A stretch of DNA of 22,755 bases. It comes from an uncultured Oscillospiraceae bacterium (GTDB taxonomy: Bacteria > Bacillota > Clostridia > Oscillospirales > Ruminococcaceae). Below the pieces are notes generated by a model that worked only from the letters and a program-made list of their open reading frames with translations, did not search any database and had not been told where the DNA came from. The translations under genes and the position numbers were made by a program. The stretch is from NCBI GenBank assembly GCA_934481385.1, contig CAKSPD010000019.1:1-22755 (forward strand), given 5' to 3'. Each line of letters begins with the position of its first letter. Position 1 is the first letter of the stretch. This document shows, piece by piece, positions 7,538-16,735 of this stretch.

Positions 7538-9153
7538 TATTTTTCACCTTCTTTACTTTCAATTTTGTATATTTTTCTTACCTGACCTTTAAATATATTT
7601 TTTGCTATTGGAACAGAGCAAAAAATTCTCTTGGATTTATTTTTAATAATATGACCAATAAAAGCTGTTTCAGGGACATTTTCTGCAAGCTCATCGCAAT
7701 AATAAAATGCAGTTTTCATTGCTGTATCCTGCCACCTCTTAATAATATCAGCCTTGCTTTCTGAATCATCATCAGGATTTATATTCCTGAGCCATTCCCT
7801 GAAAGGTTTATCAAGTCTGTAATACAACTGAGCTTTTGCAAGATTTCCTGCACTTTCTGTACTTGCATCACTTCCTCCCGATGCTATGTAGATATTCCTT
7901 GCAAGAAATGATATTGCTGATGCAAGTTTATCACATTTTTCAATTTCAATTTCTATATCATTTCTCCAGTTGTTTCCGGCTTCTGAAAGAAGTGAAGTGT
8001 ACATTGAAAGAGAATCTGAAAAAATATCTATAACAGGCAAACTTGATGCTTGTGCTTCATCATATATTAATGAAACAATAGCAGTTCTAATCTGTTTCAT
8101 CATATTAAATTGAGTACAAATCATTTGATACCATTTTACAACACCAGAAACATTATTATCTTTTTCAATATATAAAGTTGAAAATTCTCGCCACATTTGT
8201 TTTGTACTATCATGCAATTTAGGAAAATAATTATCGTTTTTAGAAGTCCAAATTGTCATTGGTTCTTTGAAAGCTGTATCATCTCCAAAAAAATCACCAG
8301 CAAGAACAAGACAACCAGATACTAAATTTTCTTTTCTTTCTAAAAGAAGTCGTCTAAACTGAACTGTGTAAAGTTCAGCAAGATTATCAGGTGTTGTTAT
8401 TTCAACACGTTCAGCTGTTGAAATTGAATCCTGTTCCCATATTGGATTCTGCTCTGACTGAACTTCTCCTGAATTTATCATTACAAGATTGAGCATAAGT
8501 GTTTCAAAGAGATTATCACCTATTAAATATACCATACCAAGCTGACCAAGCCAGCCACGCTTAGCAGATGGTAGTTTTTCTCCATTTGAACCTTTACTTT
8601 TTGGTTTCAATGATGTATCAGCATAGGAGTTAAGATATAAAAGCCATCTTGCAGTTTGTGAATATGTAAGTAACTGTTTTTCTTCACCTGAATAAGATGC
8701 AAACAGTCTTATTTTCTTACTGCTTTCAGATATTTCGCCATTGAGTTTTGCTGATGTACAATATGTACCTGATTTTAAACCGGCAACCTGTCCGAAAGGT
8801 CTGTCAGGGTGAAAAAGCCAGAATCTTTCATGCCATTTTTCAAAATATTCACAGACAGCCTTTTCAGAAAATTTTCCCTTATCCCATAAGGCTTTCCAGC
8901 GTTTCAGTGCATCTTTTTTAGAATCAATTGATTCCTCCTCACCGTTTTCATCAACTCTTGAAAATATTGTATGAAGAACTGCAAGTATAAGCCTCATTAC
9001 TGCAATATCCTGAGTAGGAAGTTCACCTTTTAAGGATTTGTATTTATGAGCATTGATAATTGTATCTTTAAGTGACAGTTCAACAACATTACAATCCCCG
9101 TCCATAACTCTTATCCATGGTTCATCAAGAAGATTAAATTCAATGTCCTTCAT
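7537..9153 (-). CDS. cas8e: Cas8e (CasA/Cse1) Cascade large subunit
   Basis: 538 aa from the ATG at 9153. Cas8e recognises the PAM, opens the target and recruits Cas3. The N-terminus (MKDIEFNLLDEPWIRV) is the typical Cse1 opening, and PFGQVAGLKSG and the GWLGQLGMVYLIGDNLFETLMLNLV stretch (about residues 195-225) also fit the family. The reading frame stays open 13 codons further up to 9192, but the ATG at 9153 is preferred: family members begin there, AAAAGGAG lies about 10 nt upstream, and the start then overlaps the cas3 end by 14 bp. Its stop shares one base with the cse2 start. Confidence 0.95.
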   Translation of the reverse strand: MKDIEFNLLDEPWIRVMDGDCNVVELSLKDTIINAHKYKSLKGELPTQDIAVMRLILAVLHTIFSRVDENGEEESIDSKKDALKRWKALWDKGKFSEKAVCEYFEKWHERFWLFHPDRPFGQVAGLKSGTYCTSAKLNGEISESSKKIRLFASYSGEEKQLLTYSQTARWLLYLNSYADTSLKPKSKGSNGEKLPSAKRGWLGQLGMVYLIGDNLFETLMLNLVMINSGEVQSEQNPIWEQDSISTAERVEITTPDNLAELYTVQFRRLLLERKENLVSGCLVLAGDFFGDDTAFKEPMTIWTSKNDNYFPKLHDSTKQMWREFSTLYIEKDNNVSGVVKWYQMICTQFNMMKQIRTAIVSLIYDEAQASSLPVIDIFSDSLSMYTSLLSEAGNNWRNDIEIEIEKCDKLASAISFLARNIYIASGGSDASTESAGNLAKAQLYYRLDKPFREWLRNINPDDDSESKADIIKRWQDTAMKTAFYYCDELAENVPETAFIGHIIKNKSKRIFCSVPIAKNIFKGQVRKIYKIESKEGEK

Positions 9154-11809
9154 TTTTATCACTCTCCTTTTTATATTCAAGACCATTTTCATAGCTGTAT
9201 TTCAGATTATATCCTATTAAGTCAGCCTTCATATCATCATCAAGAAACAGAACAAGCTGATTTGCAACAATATATGATTTCTGCCAGCCTTTAATATACG
9301 GTCTGCATTTTTCATCAAGTTCATCTATTGTTTTGTCAATATTACGATTATAGCAGAAACAGCTCGGAAGTCTGAGTTTCTGTTTTGCAATCTGCTGAAA
9401 TTCATTATCTGAAGGCTCTGCTGAAACAGGTGTTCCGTTTGTAAAAGATATGGAATTATCAGAATGACGTTGCATCAAAAGCACTTCAACAGATGATATT
9501 CCGTCACGGACAGATGCCTCTGCTCTGCTGTCGTCACAATCTTTTATACTTCTGTCAAGAAGATTATGTATTGTATCATCAATAAAATCATCAGGTTCTT
9601 CAAGCAGAAATGAACCCGCTTTTCCTATCGATTTTTTAAGGCTGTTTTTATAATTCTTATATTCTTCACTTTCATCAAAAGCATTATAAACCTGCTGAAC
9701 AAGAGGTGAAATATCATCAGGTAAAGTAATATTTTCCGGAAGAATATCATAAGTCTTTTTTAAAAGCCATTCACCATATATTACTTTTGAACCTGTTCTG
9801 TTGTTATCATATTCATCTGTCATAACATAGCAGACAGGTTTTTTTACAATATCAGGACGATAATCACGCTTATGCCTGTGAAGTCTGCCCATACGCTGAA
9901 GAAGCAAATCCACAGGACAGATATCAGTTACAAGCATATCAAAATCAATATCAAGTGACTGTTCAAGAACCTGAGTTCCGACAGCAACAAATCCTTTTCT
10001 TGTTTCGGAAGTACTGTTTTTACCTGTTTTCCGAAGGAGTTCTTCCTCTTTTAAAGTTCTGTCAGGCATAATATATTGTGCATGATACAGAAGAACGTTT
10101 TCAGTTATGCTGTTTCGTATGGTTTCAGCAATATGCTGAGCTCTTTTTACAGTGTTTACAATTATTCCGACACAACCGCCGTTTTTTACAACGTTGATTA
10201 TATCCGGAAAAATACTGTCCGTTGAACATTTTTTTATTTTTACTGAATTGCTTTTCCCATTGTATGTTAAATTTTTCTGACATATTTTTTTGTCGTCAGT
10301 CCATGTAATTACTGGATATGATATATTTTCTTCAAATTTTTTATCTGATTTTTTAGTACCGAGATATGAACGAATAAGAGAAGTTCTGCGTTTTGCCGTA
10401 AGTGTTGCAGAAAGAAGTATTACCGGTGTATGATATGAACCGAGCCATTGCAACGCTCTTTCAAGATAGCGGTTCATATAGGCATCATAAGCGTGAACTT
10501 CATCAATTATAACTATTTTTTCGGAAAGTCCGAGATGAAGGAGCATAACATGTTTACGCTTTAATGCGGACATAAGCATCTGGTCTACTGTTGCAACAAC
10601 GAAATCTGCAAGGCAGGCTTTTTTATTTCCGCAGAACCACGAATGTACAATAAGACCGCTGTCATTTTCCTCATCAGGTATACCGTTTTTTATATGCTGA
10701 AATGCTTCATTCAGAGAGGCACTGCTGTGTTTAAGCTGTATGGAATGACGGTCTGTTTCTGATTGTTTTTCGCTCCATTGCTGTATTCTCGGAAATAATC
10801 CGTTAGCAGTTGCCTGTGTAGGAAGTCCGAAAAACAAACCATTTTTATCAAATTTGCCTGCAAGTACTTCAGCCGAAGATAAAGAAGCTTCAGTTTTTCC
10901 GCAACCCATTGGAGCTTCAAGAATATAAATTCCTGATTTTTCTGAATTTTCAACAATTTCAATAAGTGCTTTCTGAATATCATTCGGAACAAATCCAAAA
11001 ACATTTTTAAATTCTGTGTTGCTGTATTCTTTTCTAATTGATTTCCACATATCAGGAAAATCAAGTTTTTCCCATGCAGTTTCAGAACGTTCAGAATAAT
11101 TTATATTTTCTTCATTATCATCAACACTTATAAGCGGGAAAAGATTAACATTACTTGCTATCCAGTCTGCCATTATAAGAAGTCCGCAAAGTATCATCTG
11201 TGCATGTGAATTAAGTTCAGGAAGTTCATTCAATGAAGTAAGTCCTGAAAATTCAAGAGCCTCATCAATAAAACTTTTCCATACAGATTTAAAAATTTCA
11301 CGGTTTTTTTCATCATTGCCGAAATAGTTTTCAAAACCGACTATATTTTTTTTATCTTCTTTGCTGAGATTCTGTTTACAGATATCATCAATATCTGAAG
11401 GAATTCCATGATGAGCTCCGACTATTGTTGCAATTCCTGCCGGACAACCGAAATATCTTAGTATAATCTCCCCTGCCAGAGCATGCGGAGTAATTCGCAT
11501 TCTTGCACTGTCCATAAAGTCAGGCATTTTTATGTAATGCTCCAGAGCTTTAAAGCGTTCAGGAACAGAATGAGATATTTTGAACTGAAGAGCAACTGTT
11601 GCCTTTCCAATATCATGTACACCCGCAACAAACAAAGCAGTTTTATACAATTCATTTTTGTCAAGTCCGCATGAAAAAGAAAAGGAATCAGATACAAATT
11701 CTTCAAGCAGATGCTTCATAATTTCTGCTGTATCATTCAGGTGTACACACAGCGGAAGCCACTCTGAAAAATTTTTACCTGATTTTGCCACAAAAAGCTT
11801 TTCCGTCAT
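9140..11809 (-). CDS. cas3: Cas3 HD nuclease-helicase
   Basis: 889 aa, a single-chain HD nuclease plus superfamily 2 helicase. Cas3 is recruited by target-bound Cascade and degrades DNA processively. HD domain, residues 1-230: H23, H65-D66 in GVHDIGKAT, H109 in PHALAGE, H133-H134 in AHHGIP. Helicase: Walker A GCGKT at 302-306, DEVH at 436-439, SAT at 467-469 and motif VI QRMGRLHRH at 638-646, followed by a Cas3 C-terminal region. All key residues are present, so it should be active. It is the first gene of the cas operon. AAGGGG (11817-11822) lies 7 nt before the ATG, and a consensus promoter gives a leader of about 80 nt. Confidence 0.97.
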   Translation of the reverse strand: MTEKLFVAKSGKNFSEWLPLCVHLNDTAEIMKHLLEEFVSDSFSFSCGLDKNELYKTALFVAGVHDIGKATVALQFKISHSVPERFKALEHYIKMPDFMDSARMRITPHALAGEIILRYFGCPAGIATIVGAHHGIPSDIDDICKQNLSKEDKKNIVGFENYFGNDEKNREIFKSVWKSFIDEALEFSGLTSLNELPELNSHAQMILCGLLIMADWIASNVNLFPLISVDDNEENINYSERSETAWEKLDFPDMWKSIRKEYSNTEFKNVFGFVPNDIQKALIEIVENSEKSGIYILEAPMGCGKTEASLSSAEVLAGKFDKNGLFFGLPTQATANGLFPRIQQWSEKQSETDRHSIQLKHSSASLNEAFQHIKNGIPDEENDSGLIVHSWFCGNKKACLADFVVATVDQMLMSALKRKHVMLLHLGLSEKIVIIDEVHAYDAYMNRYLERALQWLGSYHTPVILLSATLTAKRRTSLIRSYLGTKKSDKKFEENISYPVITWTDDKKICQKNLTYNGKSNSVKIKKCSTDSIFPDIINVVKNGGCVGIIVNTVKRAQHIAETIRNSITENVLLYHAQYIMPDRTLKEEELLRKTGKNSTSETRKGFVAVGTQVLEQSLDIDFDMLVTDICPVDLLLQRMGRLHRHKRDYRPDIVKKPVCYVMTDEYDNNRTGSKVIYGEWLLKKTYDILPENITLPDDISPLVQQVYNAFDESEEYKNYKNSLKKSIGKAGSFLLEEPDDFIDDTIHNLLDRSIKDCDDSRAEASVRDGISSVEVLLMQRHSDNSISFTNGTPVSAEPSDNEFQQIAKQKLRLPSCFCYNRNIDKTIDELDEKCRPYIKGWQKSYIVANQLVLFLDDDMKADLIGYNLKYSYENGLEYKKESDKNEGH

Positions 11810-11896
11810 AATATTTCCCCTTAAATTAAATCAGATTCAAGTGTATTAGCGATATTAAACATAAAAAACAATTTTTGCAGATAACATCTGTATAAT

Positions 11897-11925
11897 ATTA
11901 TATATTGAATTTTTATACTTGTCAA
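11897..11925 (-). promoter_or_regulatory. Consensus sigma-A promoter of the cas operon
   Basis: On the minus strand, TTGACA (11920-11925) and TATAAT (11897-11902) are both perfect and separated by exactly 17 bp. Transcription should start near 11890, about 80 nt before the cas3 ATG. Close spacing of all eight genes suggests one transcript, possibly reading on into the array. Confidence 0.9.
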
Positions 11926-11942
11926 GCATGTTTAAAAAAATT

Positions 11943-11961
11943 TTTGTCGAAATTTGTCGAA
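11943..11961. promoter_or_regulatory. Tandem 9-bp repeats upstream of the cas promoter
   Basis: TTTGTCGAA occurs at 11943-11951 and again at 11953-11961, a spacing of 10 bp or about one helical turn, 18-36 bp upstream of the -35 box. The pattern suggests a protein-binding site or an activator site, but no regulator is encoded nearby. It lies next to the terminator of the upstream gene and could be chance in AT-rich DNA. Confidence 0.4.
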
Positions 11962-12004
11962 TAAAAAAATTCCTTTCAGAAAGAATAAATCAATCTGAAA
12001 GGAA
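11961..12004 (-). terminator. Intrinsic terminator of the dockerin-protein gene
   Basis: An 11-bp perfect stem (11970-11980 with 11994-12004, loop about 13 nt) is followed on the minus strand by seven U residues (11963-11969). It lies 12 bp past the stop at 12016 and should insulate the cas operon from upstream transcription. Confidence 0.88.
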
Positions 12005-12015
12005 ATATCTGTTTT

Positions 12016-15012
12016 TTACTGTTTATTTATAAAGTCCTGAATAGTACCGCTACCGCCTGAGGAACAATAAGCATAATATGCAAGAACATATGAAGCATCA
12101 GAGGCATCGATAAGTCCGTCACTATTAACATCGGCTACGCTGAGTGAAAGTGTTGACGGTTTTCCTGATGATATTGAAGCATATTCTGAAAGAATCATTG
12201 AGGCATCAGAAGCATTGACATTTTTGTCACCGTCCACATCTCCCAGAGAAGATGCAGGCTGTTTTATTTCAATAATACCTATTCTGTCGCTGTCATCTCT
12301 CACAAATACAAGATAACTGTCATTATCAGTTTTTCTGAGTTTTGATGTATATTCATCTGTGAGAATATTGTGGAAACGTTCCTGAACATTATTAAGACTG
12401 TATTTTGATGAATTAAATGACAATATATCCTTGTATTCAACAGGAATTACAATTTCATTATCAGCAGTTACGATACCGGCTTTTCCGTCTTTTTCGACAT
12501 AATAGAAATCATATTCCTTTCTTGCAAGGTCATATCCGTATTTCTTGCAGAAATCATTGAGAAGTTCTGCTCCCTTAAAGTCTTTAAAATCATATCTGTT
12601 TTTACAGCCTTTGAAATTTGTCTTTTCTATGAAATCCGCTACATAAGCTGTTCCATCTTCAAAACGCATATAATGCTTATTGTCGTCATCAACAGCAGGT
12701 TCAACAATTATTTTTCCTTCTATCGTGGTTACTCCGTAATAGTAGTTTGAATAATACTGATTATCAGGTTTTTCAATAATTGTTATCTCAGCAAGTCCGT
12801 CCGTAAAATCACTTATATTATCGTATATAATATCCAAAAGAACTTTGTTTTCTGATGAAACAAGTCCCCATTTTCCGTCCAGCAATACTTTATATGTATT
12901 TTCATCAAGTTTTGAAGCTATATTATATCCGTATGTATCACAGAAATCCTTGCCCGAATTTATTTCATCATAGGTCAAAACTGTATAATTTATTGTTACA
13001 GAATCAAAATCAACCAATATTTCTGAAATGTTAGGGCTGTACGGAATTATTTCTTTTCCTGTAATGTCAATCATACATTTTTCAACACTGCTGTCAGATG
13101 TCCATAAATCATCTTCACTGCTGTCTGTATCGGTATACTTGTATGCTATTGCATATCCGTTAAGAAATTCGGATACTTTATCATAGATACCTGACTGCTG
13201 ATATTCAATTTCATTTTTTTCATAGTTATAGACAACAGTATCAGTTCCGTCTGTTCCGGATTTATTGAATGTTATTCTTGAATTATTGCTGTTATAATAA
13301 TAGTCAGAATGTGTTATCGGTATAAATTCATAACCTGATTCAAGAGAATAAATTTCTTCAAAACTCTGTGACAGCACTTTTACATCATTATCAGTTTCAA
13401 CAATATATACATTGTTATCATACACTGATGCATTATTATAAATGAGTTCTGTTACAGCACCTGATTCAAGTGTGAAAAAGCCGTATTTCTGATAATCTGA
13501 ATAAATATTATTTCCTGAATAACTGCCCTTGATATGCTCATAAAGTGCATTTCCGTCAGCATCATATACTGAAAATTCAGAACCGGTTGACAGTGTAAAT
13601 ACTGACTTATTACCGTCAAAAAGGTTCATTTCGGTGTAATCCTCATCAAAGGTTTTCAAAACATTTCCACTTTTGTCAATAAGCTTGATGAGTGAATCTG
13701 TCTGGTCTTTAACAAGAAGATTTGAATTTTCAAGTACAATATATTTGCTGTAATTATCAATGTTTAAAAGACTTGCGTTTGAAGTTACAATATAGCGGTA
13801 ACTTCTTGTAATATTCCAGCCCCAGTCATCAGTTTCAGGTTCTTCAACTGTAATTGAAACAGTAGCAACACCGTTTTCGGAATCAGCATAAACACTTTTC
13901 AGTTTTTCACCTTCTCCGATTTTATCATACATACTTACATAACCAACTGAATTGAAATCCTTGTCGCATACTGTTATATCATAACCATCTCTGTAAAGCC
14001 AGTTATTTCCCTTGTCAAAACAGATAAGCTCATCATAGAAATCTGTCTGTCTTTTTCCGCTGAGATTTATGAATGCTGATTTTCCGTCAAGAGTAACAAC
14101 ATATCCGTCATAGCAATAGATAATATCGCCTGTTTCAAAATATCCTTCACGGTTTATTTCATCATAATAATCAGTGAAAACCTTGAAATTCTGATTCATA
14201 AGTGCCTGTTTGCCGTCAAGTGAAACCTCATAAATATCTCTTGTGCAGTTATACTGCTTTGCATACTTTAATGTTCCTCTGAAGTTTTCGTCATTTACAT
14301 TAATTTCGTCAAAGACTTTTGAAACAGCGTTTCCTTCTGTATCAACAAAATAATCGCCTGTTTCAGTTTCCACCATAAAATGTTCGCCGTCAGGAGTAAT
14401 ATAGTATCCTATAACTCCGTCTTTCACATCAAATACAACTGTTCCGTCAGATTTTATAAGACCTGATTTATTATCAGTATAATTGTTAATATCGGAGTCA
14501 TAAACACTGTCCGGGTCAGCGTTGTCAACAACATAATAACCGTTTCCTGAATAATAAATATTGTTGTACTTTTCAGAAACTATCTCACCGTTATTGTTCA
14601 TAAGTGCATATTTGTCATCTATGCCGACAATAACAGCGTCCTGTTCTGTGCTTATTCTGTAACTCTGGTCAAAGTAGTCAAAGGAATATGCTGAATTTGT
14701 GGGGCAGATATAGTTATACGCACCCATTGTTGTGGAAATGTAATTGTAAACACTGTTTATTTTTAAATCCTTGCTTACAACATTTTTGTTTCCGTTTTTG
14801 TCGATAATAACAAGCTCTGTTTCATTTCCTATGTCATTGTCAGTACCGTTTTTGATTAAGATACTTTTATCTCTCATCTGAATGAGTTCATCATAGGTGC
14901 ATTTTTCAACAGTTTCAGCAGTATATTCAGCATGTGCTGAAATCAGCGAAAAACTCATCAAAGATGCAACTGCTGTCGAAAATGAAAGCAGTTTTCTGAT
15001 TGCTCTTTTCAT
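12016..15012 (-). CDS. Secreted WG-repeat protein with C-terminal dockerin
   Basis: 998 aa. Residues 1-28 are a signal peptide (basic start, hydrophobic core, AHA before the likely cut). The body is a long run of beta-rich units of the WG/KWG type. The clearest are at about 714-740 (KWGLVSSENKVLLDIIYDN) and 843-865 (KAGIVTADNEIVIPVEY), with weaker ones at about 134-160, 183-205, 268-290 and 311-330. Residues 921-985 are a type I-like dockerin with two calcium loops (D925, D927, D929, N931, N933, D936; and D961, N963, D965, D969, D972), each followed by a helix. Dockerins bind cohesins on scaffold proteins, so it is probably a cell-surface or complex-bound protein. No catalytic domain is recognised; WG repeats suggest binding. 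AAAGGAG lies 7 nt before the ATG. It follows the PBP gene after 79 bp that include a weak terminator. Confidence 0.88.
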   Translation of the reverse strand: MKRAIRKLLSFSTAVASLMSFSLISAHAEYTAETVEKCTYDELIQMRDKSILIKNGTDNDIGNETELVIIDKNGNKNVVSKDLKINSVYNYISTTMGAYNYICPTNSAYSFDYFDQSYRISTEQDAVIVGIDDKYALMNNNGEIVSEKYNNIYYSGNGYYVVDNADPDSVYDSDINNYTDNKSGLIKSDGTVVFDVKDGVIGYYITPDGEHFMVETETGDYFVDTEGNAVSKVFDEINVNDENFRGTLKYAKQYNCTRDIYEVSLDGKQALMNQNFKVFTDYYDEINREGYFETGDIIYCYDGYVVTLDGKSAFINLSGKRQTDFYDELICFDKGNNWLYRDGYDITVCDKDFNSVGYVSMYDKIGEGEKLKSVYADSENGVATVSITVEEPETDDWGWNITRSYRYIVTSNASLLNIDNYSKYIVLENSNLLVKDQTDSLIKLIDKSGNVLKTFDEDYTEMNLFDGNKSVFTLSTGSEFSVYDADGNALYEHIKGSYSGNNIYSDYQKYGFFTLESGAVTELIYNNASVYDNNVYIVETDNDVKVLSQSFEEIYSLESGYEFIPITHSDYYYNSNNSRITFNKSGTDGTDTVVYNYEKNEIEYQQSGIYDKVSEFLNGYAIAYKYTDTDSSEDDLWTSDSSVEKCMIDITGKEIIPYSPNISEILVDFDSVTINYTVLTYDEINSGKDFCDTYGYNIASKLDENTYKVLLDGKWGLVSSENKVLLDIIYDNISDFTDGLAEITIIEKPDNQYYSNYYYGVTTIEGKIIVEPAVDDDNKHYMRFEDGTAYVADFIEKTNFKGCKNRYDFKDFKGAELLNDFCKKYGYDLARKEYDFYYVEKDGKAGIVTADNEIVIPVEYKDILSFNSSKYSLNNVQERFHNILTDEYTSKLRKTDNDSYLVFVRDDSDRIGIIEIKQPASSLGDVDGDKNVNASDASMILSEYASISSGKPSTLSLSVADVNSDGLIDASDASYVLAYYAYCSSGGSGTIQDFINKQ

Positions 15013-15047
15013 CGAAACACTCCTTTAAAAAATATTTTGTATTTAAA

Positions 15048-15078
15048 AGAAACTGATAATCCGGATTTATCCGTTTCT
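15048..15078 (-). terminator. Possible weak terminator after the PBP gene
   Basis: On the minus strand AGAAAC and GATAA pair with TTATC and GTTTCT across one mismatch (15048-15078). Only a short T-rich tail follows. It lies between the PBP stop and the dockerin-protein ribosome binding site, so read-through into the next gene is possible. Confidence 0.5.
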
Positions 15079-15091
15079 CTATACAACATCA

Positions 15092-16735
15092 TCAATGGAT
15101 ACTGCATTTTGACGGAACAGTATCAGGTTTATAATATCCTGTTTCAGTTTCGGGACATTTTTCAGATGCACGCTGTCCTGTTTTTTTGCAGTATTCTATT
15201 TCAGCAACTGATTTATCAGGCTCAAATTTCTGATTTTTTTCTGAAATTTTCTCCATAATATTTTTCCATATCAAAGAAGGAGAGTTATATTTTATATCAT
15301 TGATTGATGAACCCCTCGAATCAAAACCAACCCATACAGCAGAAAGATATTCAGGAGTTCCTCCAACAAAAAGTTTATCAGTATCAGCTCCGGATTCATT
15401 ATCAACAGTTCCTGTTTTTCCGATAGCTTCACTGCCATTATCAAGTTTTGCACTGAATCCGAGTCCGTCAGGCATTTCAACATTATAAAAAAGCATTCTG
15501 TTCATTATCCACGCATCATCAGAATTTATAATTTTCTCAGATACATTTTCACTTTCAATTATAACTTCTCCGTCTGAATCAAGTACCCTCTTATAAAACT
15601 TCGGATTATAATAAATTCCGCCGTTGCCGAACATCTGATATGATGATGCAAGTTCTGTCAGTGAAACTCCCTTTGTAAAATATCCCATAGCCATTGATGA
15701 TACATTGCAGTCATCATCAGTAAGCGATGAAAAATGAAGTCTGTTTTTCAGAAAATCGAAACTGTTTTCAATTCCGATAGTATCAAGAAGTTTCACAGGA
15801 ACAGTATTTTTTGACTGTCTTAGTGCATAGGTAGCTGTAATTTTCCCCTCATACTTATCATCATAATTTGACGGCCAGAGCGAACCATTGATATTAACAG
15901 GTTCATCATCAACCAGACCTGAAAATGTTATTATATTATTTTCTATGGCAGGAGTATAAACTGATAACGGCTTTACCGTTGAACCTATGGAATAATATGT
16001 TCTGTAAGCTCTGTTATAGGCATTGTTTCCGTTGTTTCCGCCGGCAACAGCAAGAACATTTCCGCTGTAATCCATAACAACACAGGCAGACTGCGGAAAT
16101 ACTTTCTGATTTTCGCAAGTAAAATTTGAATTATCAGAATAAACAGAATCAACCGTTTTCTGTATTTCATCAGAAAGACAGGATTCTATTGTCACTCCCC
16201 TGCTGTAAAGAATTTCAAAAGCCTGCTGGCGTGTATAATTTTTCTGTGTAATCATATCTCTGACAATCTGTTCTGTCATAGCATCAAAATATGCACTGTT
16301 CTGTATTCTTGATGAATATTCTGAATAAATGCTGAATGAAACTTCTGAAAACGAACTGTTTTCTCCGTATTTTTCAGGATAAAGAGCTATTTCTGAAAGT
16401 GCTTTCCATTCATTTTCATCAAGCTCAGAGGCATATTTATTAAAATAAACTATCGATGCAAGACCTATTCCGTATACATTTTCACCAAACCATACAGAAT
16501 TAAGAGTTTCATCACTTAAATCCCTGCCTATTTTTTTACAGAATGATGATGAATATTCCGAATTAAGCTCATCAGCAGATACTTTTACAATATCACTGCA
16601 TGGAAGTGTATATTCAGTTCCGGACTGTGAAATAACTTTTGGCGGAACAGGAGTGAACGGTTCAGAATTTTTTTCACTGCACCCTGCTGAAGTCAATATC
16701 ACAATACTCAATATGGAAAGAATTATTTGTTTCAT
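15092..16735 (-). CDS. Lipoprotein penicillin-binding protein with vestigial GT51 region
   Basis: 547 aa. The N-terminus has a hydrophobic segment ending TSAGC, so C19 may be lipidated. The box is imperfect, with serine at -3. Residues 72-125 resemble the last third of a GT51 transglycosylase (WFGENVYGIGLASIVYFNKY, then LSEIALYPEKY), but the earlier part with the catalytic glutamate (the EDxxFxxHxG region) is missing. Residues 210-495 are a transpeptidase domain with all three motifs: S252-x-x-K255 (GSTVKP), S308-K-N310 and K440-T-G442. The protein should cross-link peptidoglycan or a related substrate outside the membrane but not polymerise glycan. A C-terminal tail has paired cysteines (KKTGQRASEKCPET), as in many class A PBPs. 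Its ATG overlaps the stop of the ligase-like gene by 4 bp (ATGA), so the two are made together. Confidence 0.88.
   Translation of the reverse strand: MKQIILSILSIVILTSAGCSEKNSEPFTPVPPKVISQSGTEYTLPCSDIVKVSADELNSEYSSSFCKKIGRDLSDETLNSVWFGENVYGIGLASIVYFNKYASELDENEWKALSEIALYPEKYGENSSFSEVSFSIYSEYSSRIQNSAYFDAMTEQIVRDMITQKNYTRQQAFEILYSRGVTIESCLSDEIQKTVDSVYSDNSNFTCENQKVFPQSACVVMDYSGNVLAVAGGNNGNNAYNRAYRTYYSIGSTVKPLSVYTPAIENNIITFSGLVDDEPVNINGSLWPSNYDDKYEGKITATYALRQSKNTVPVKLLDTIGIENSFDFLKNRLHFSSLTDDDCNVSSMAMGYFTKGVSLTELASSYQMFGNGGIYYNPKFYKRVLDSDGEVIIESENVSEKIINSDDAWIMNRMLFYNVEMPDGLGFSAKLDNGSEAIGKTGTVDNESGADTDKLFVGGTPEYLSAVWVGFDSRGSSINDIKYNSPSLIWKNIMEKISEKNQKFEPDKSVAEIEYCKKTGQRASEKCPETETGYYKPDTVPSKCSIH

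Noticed and set aside
9154..9192. 13-codon upstream extension of cas8e
   Set aside because: It lies deep within cas3, adds a basic segment not typical of Cse1, and the ATG at 9153 has its own ribosome binding site.
10711..11064. 117-aa minus-strand ORF inside cas3
   Set aside because: It is an out-of-frame shadow of the conserved Cas3 helicase region around Walker A.
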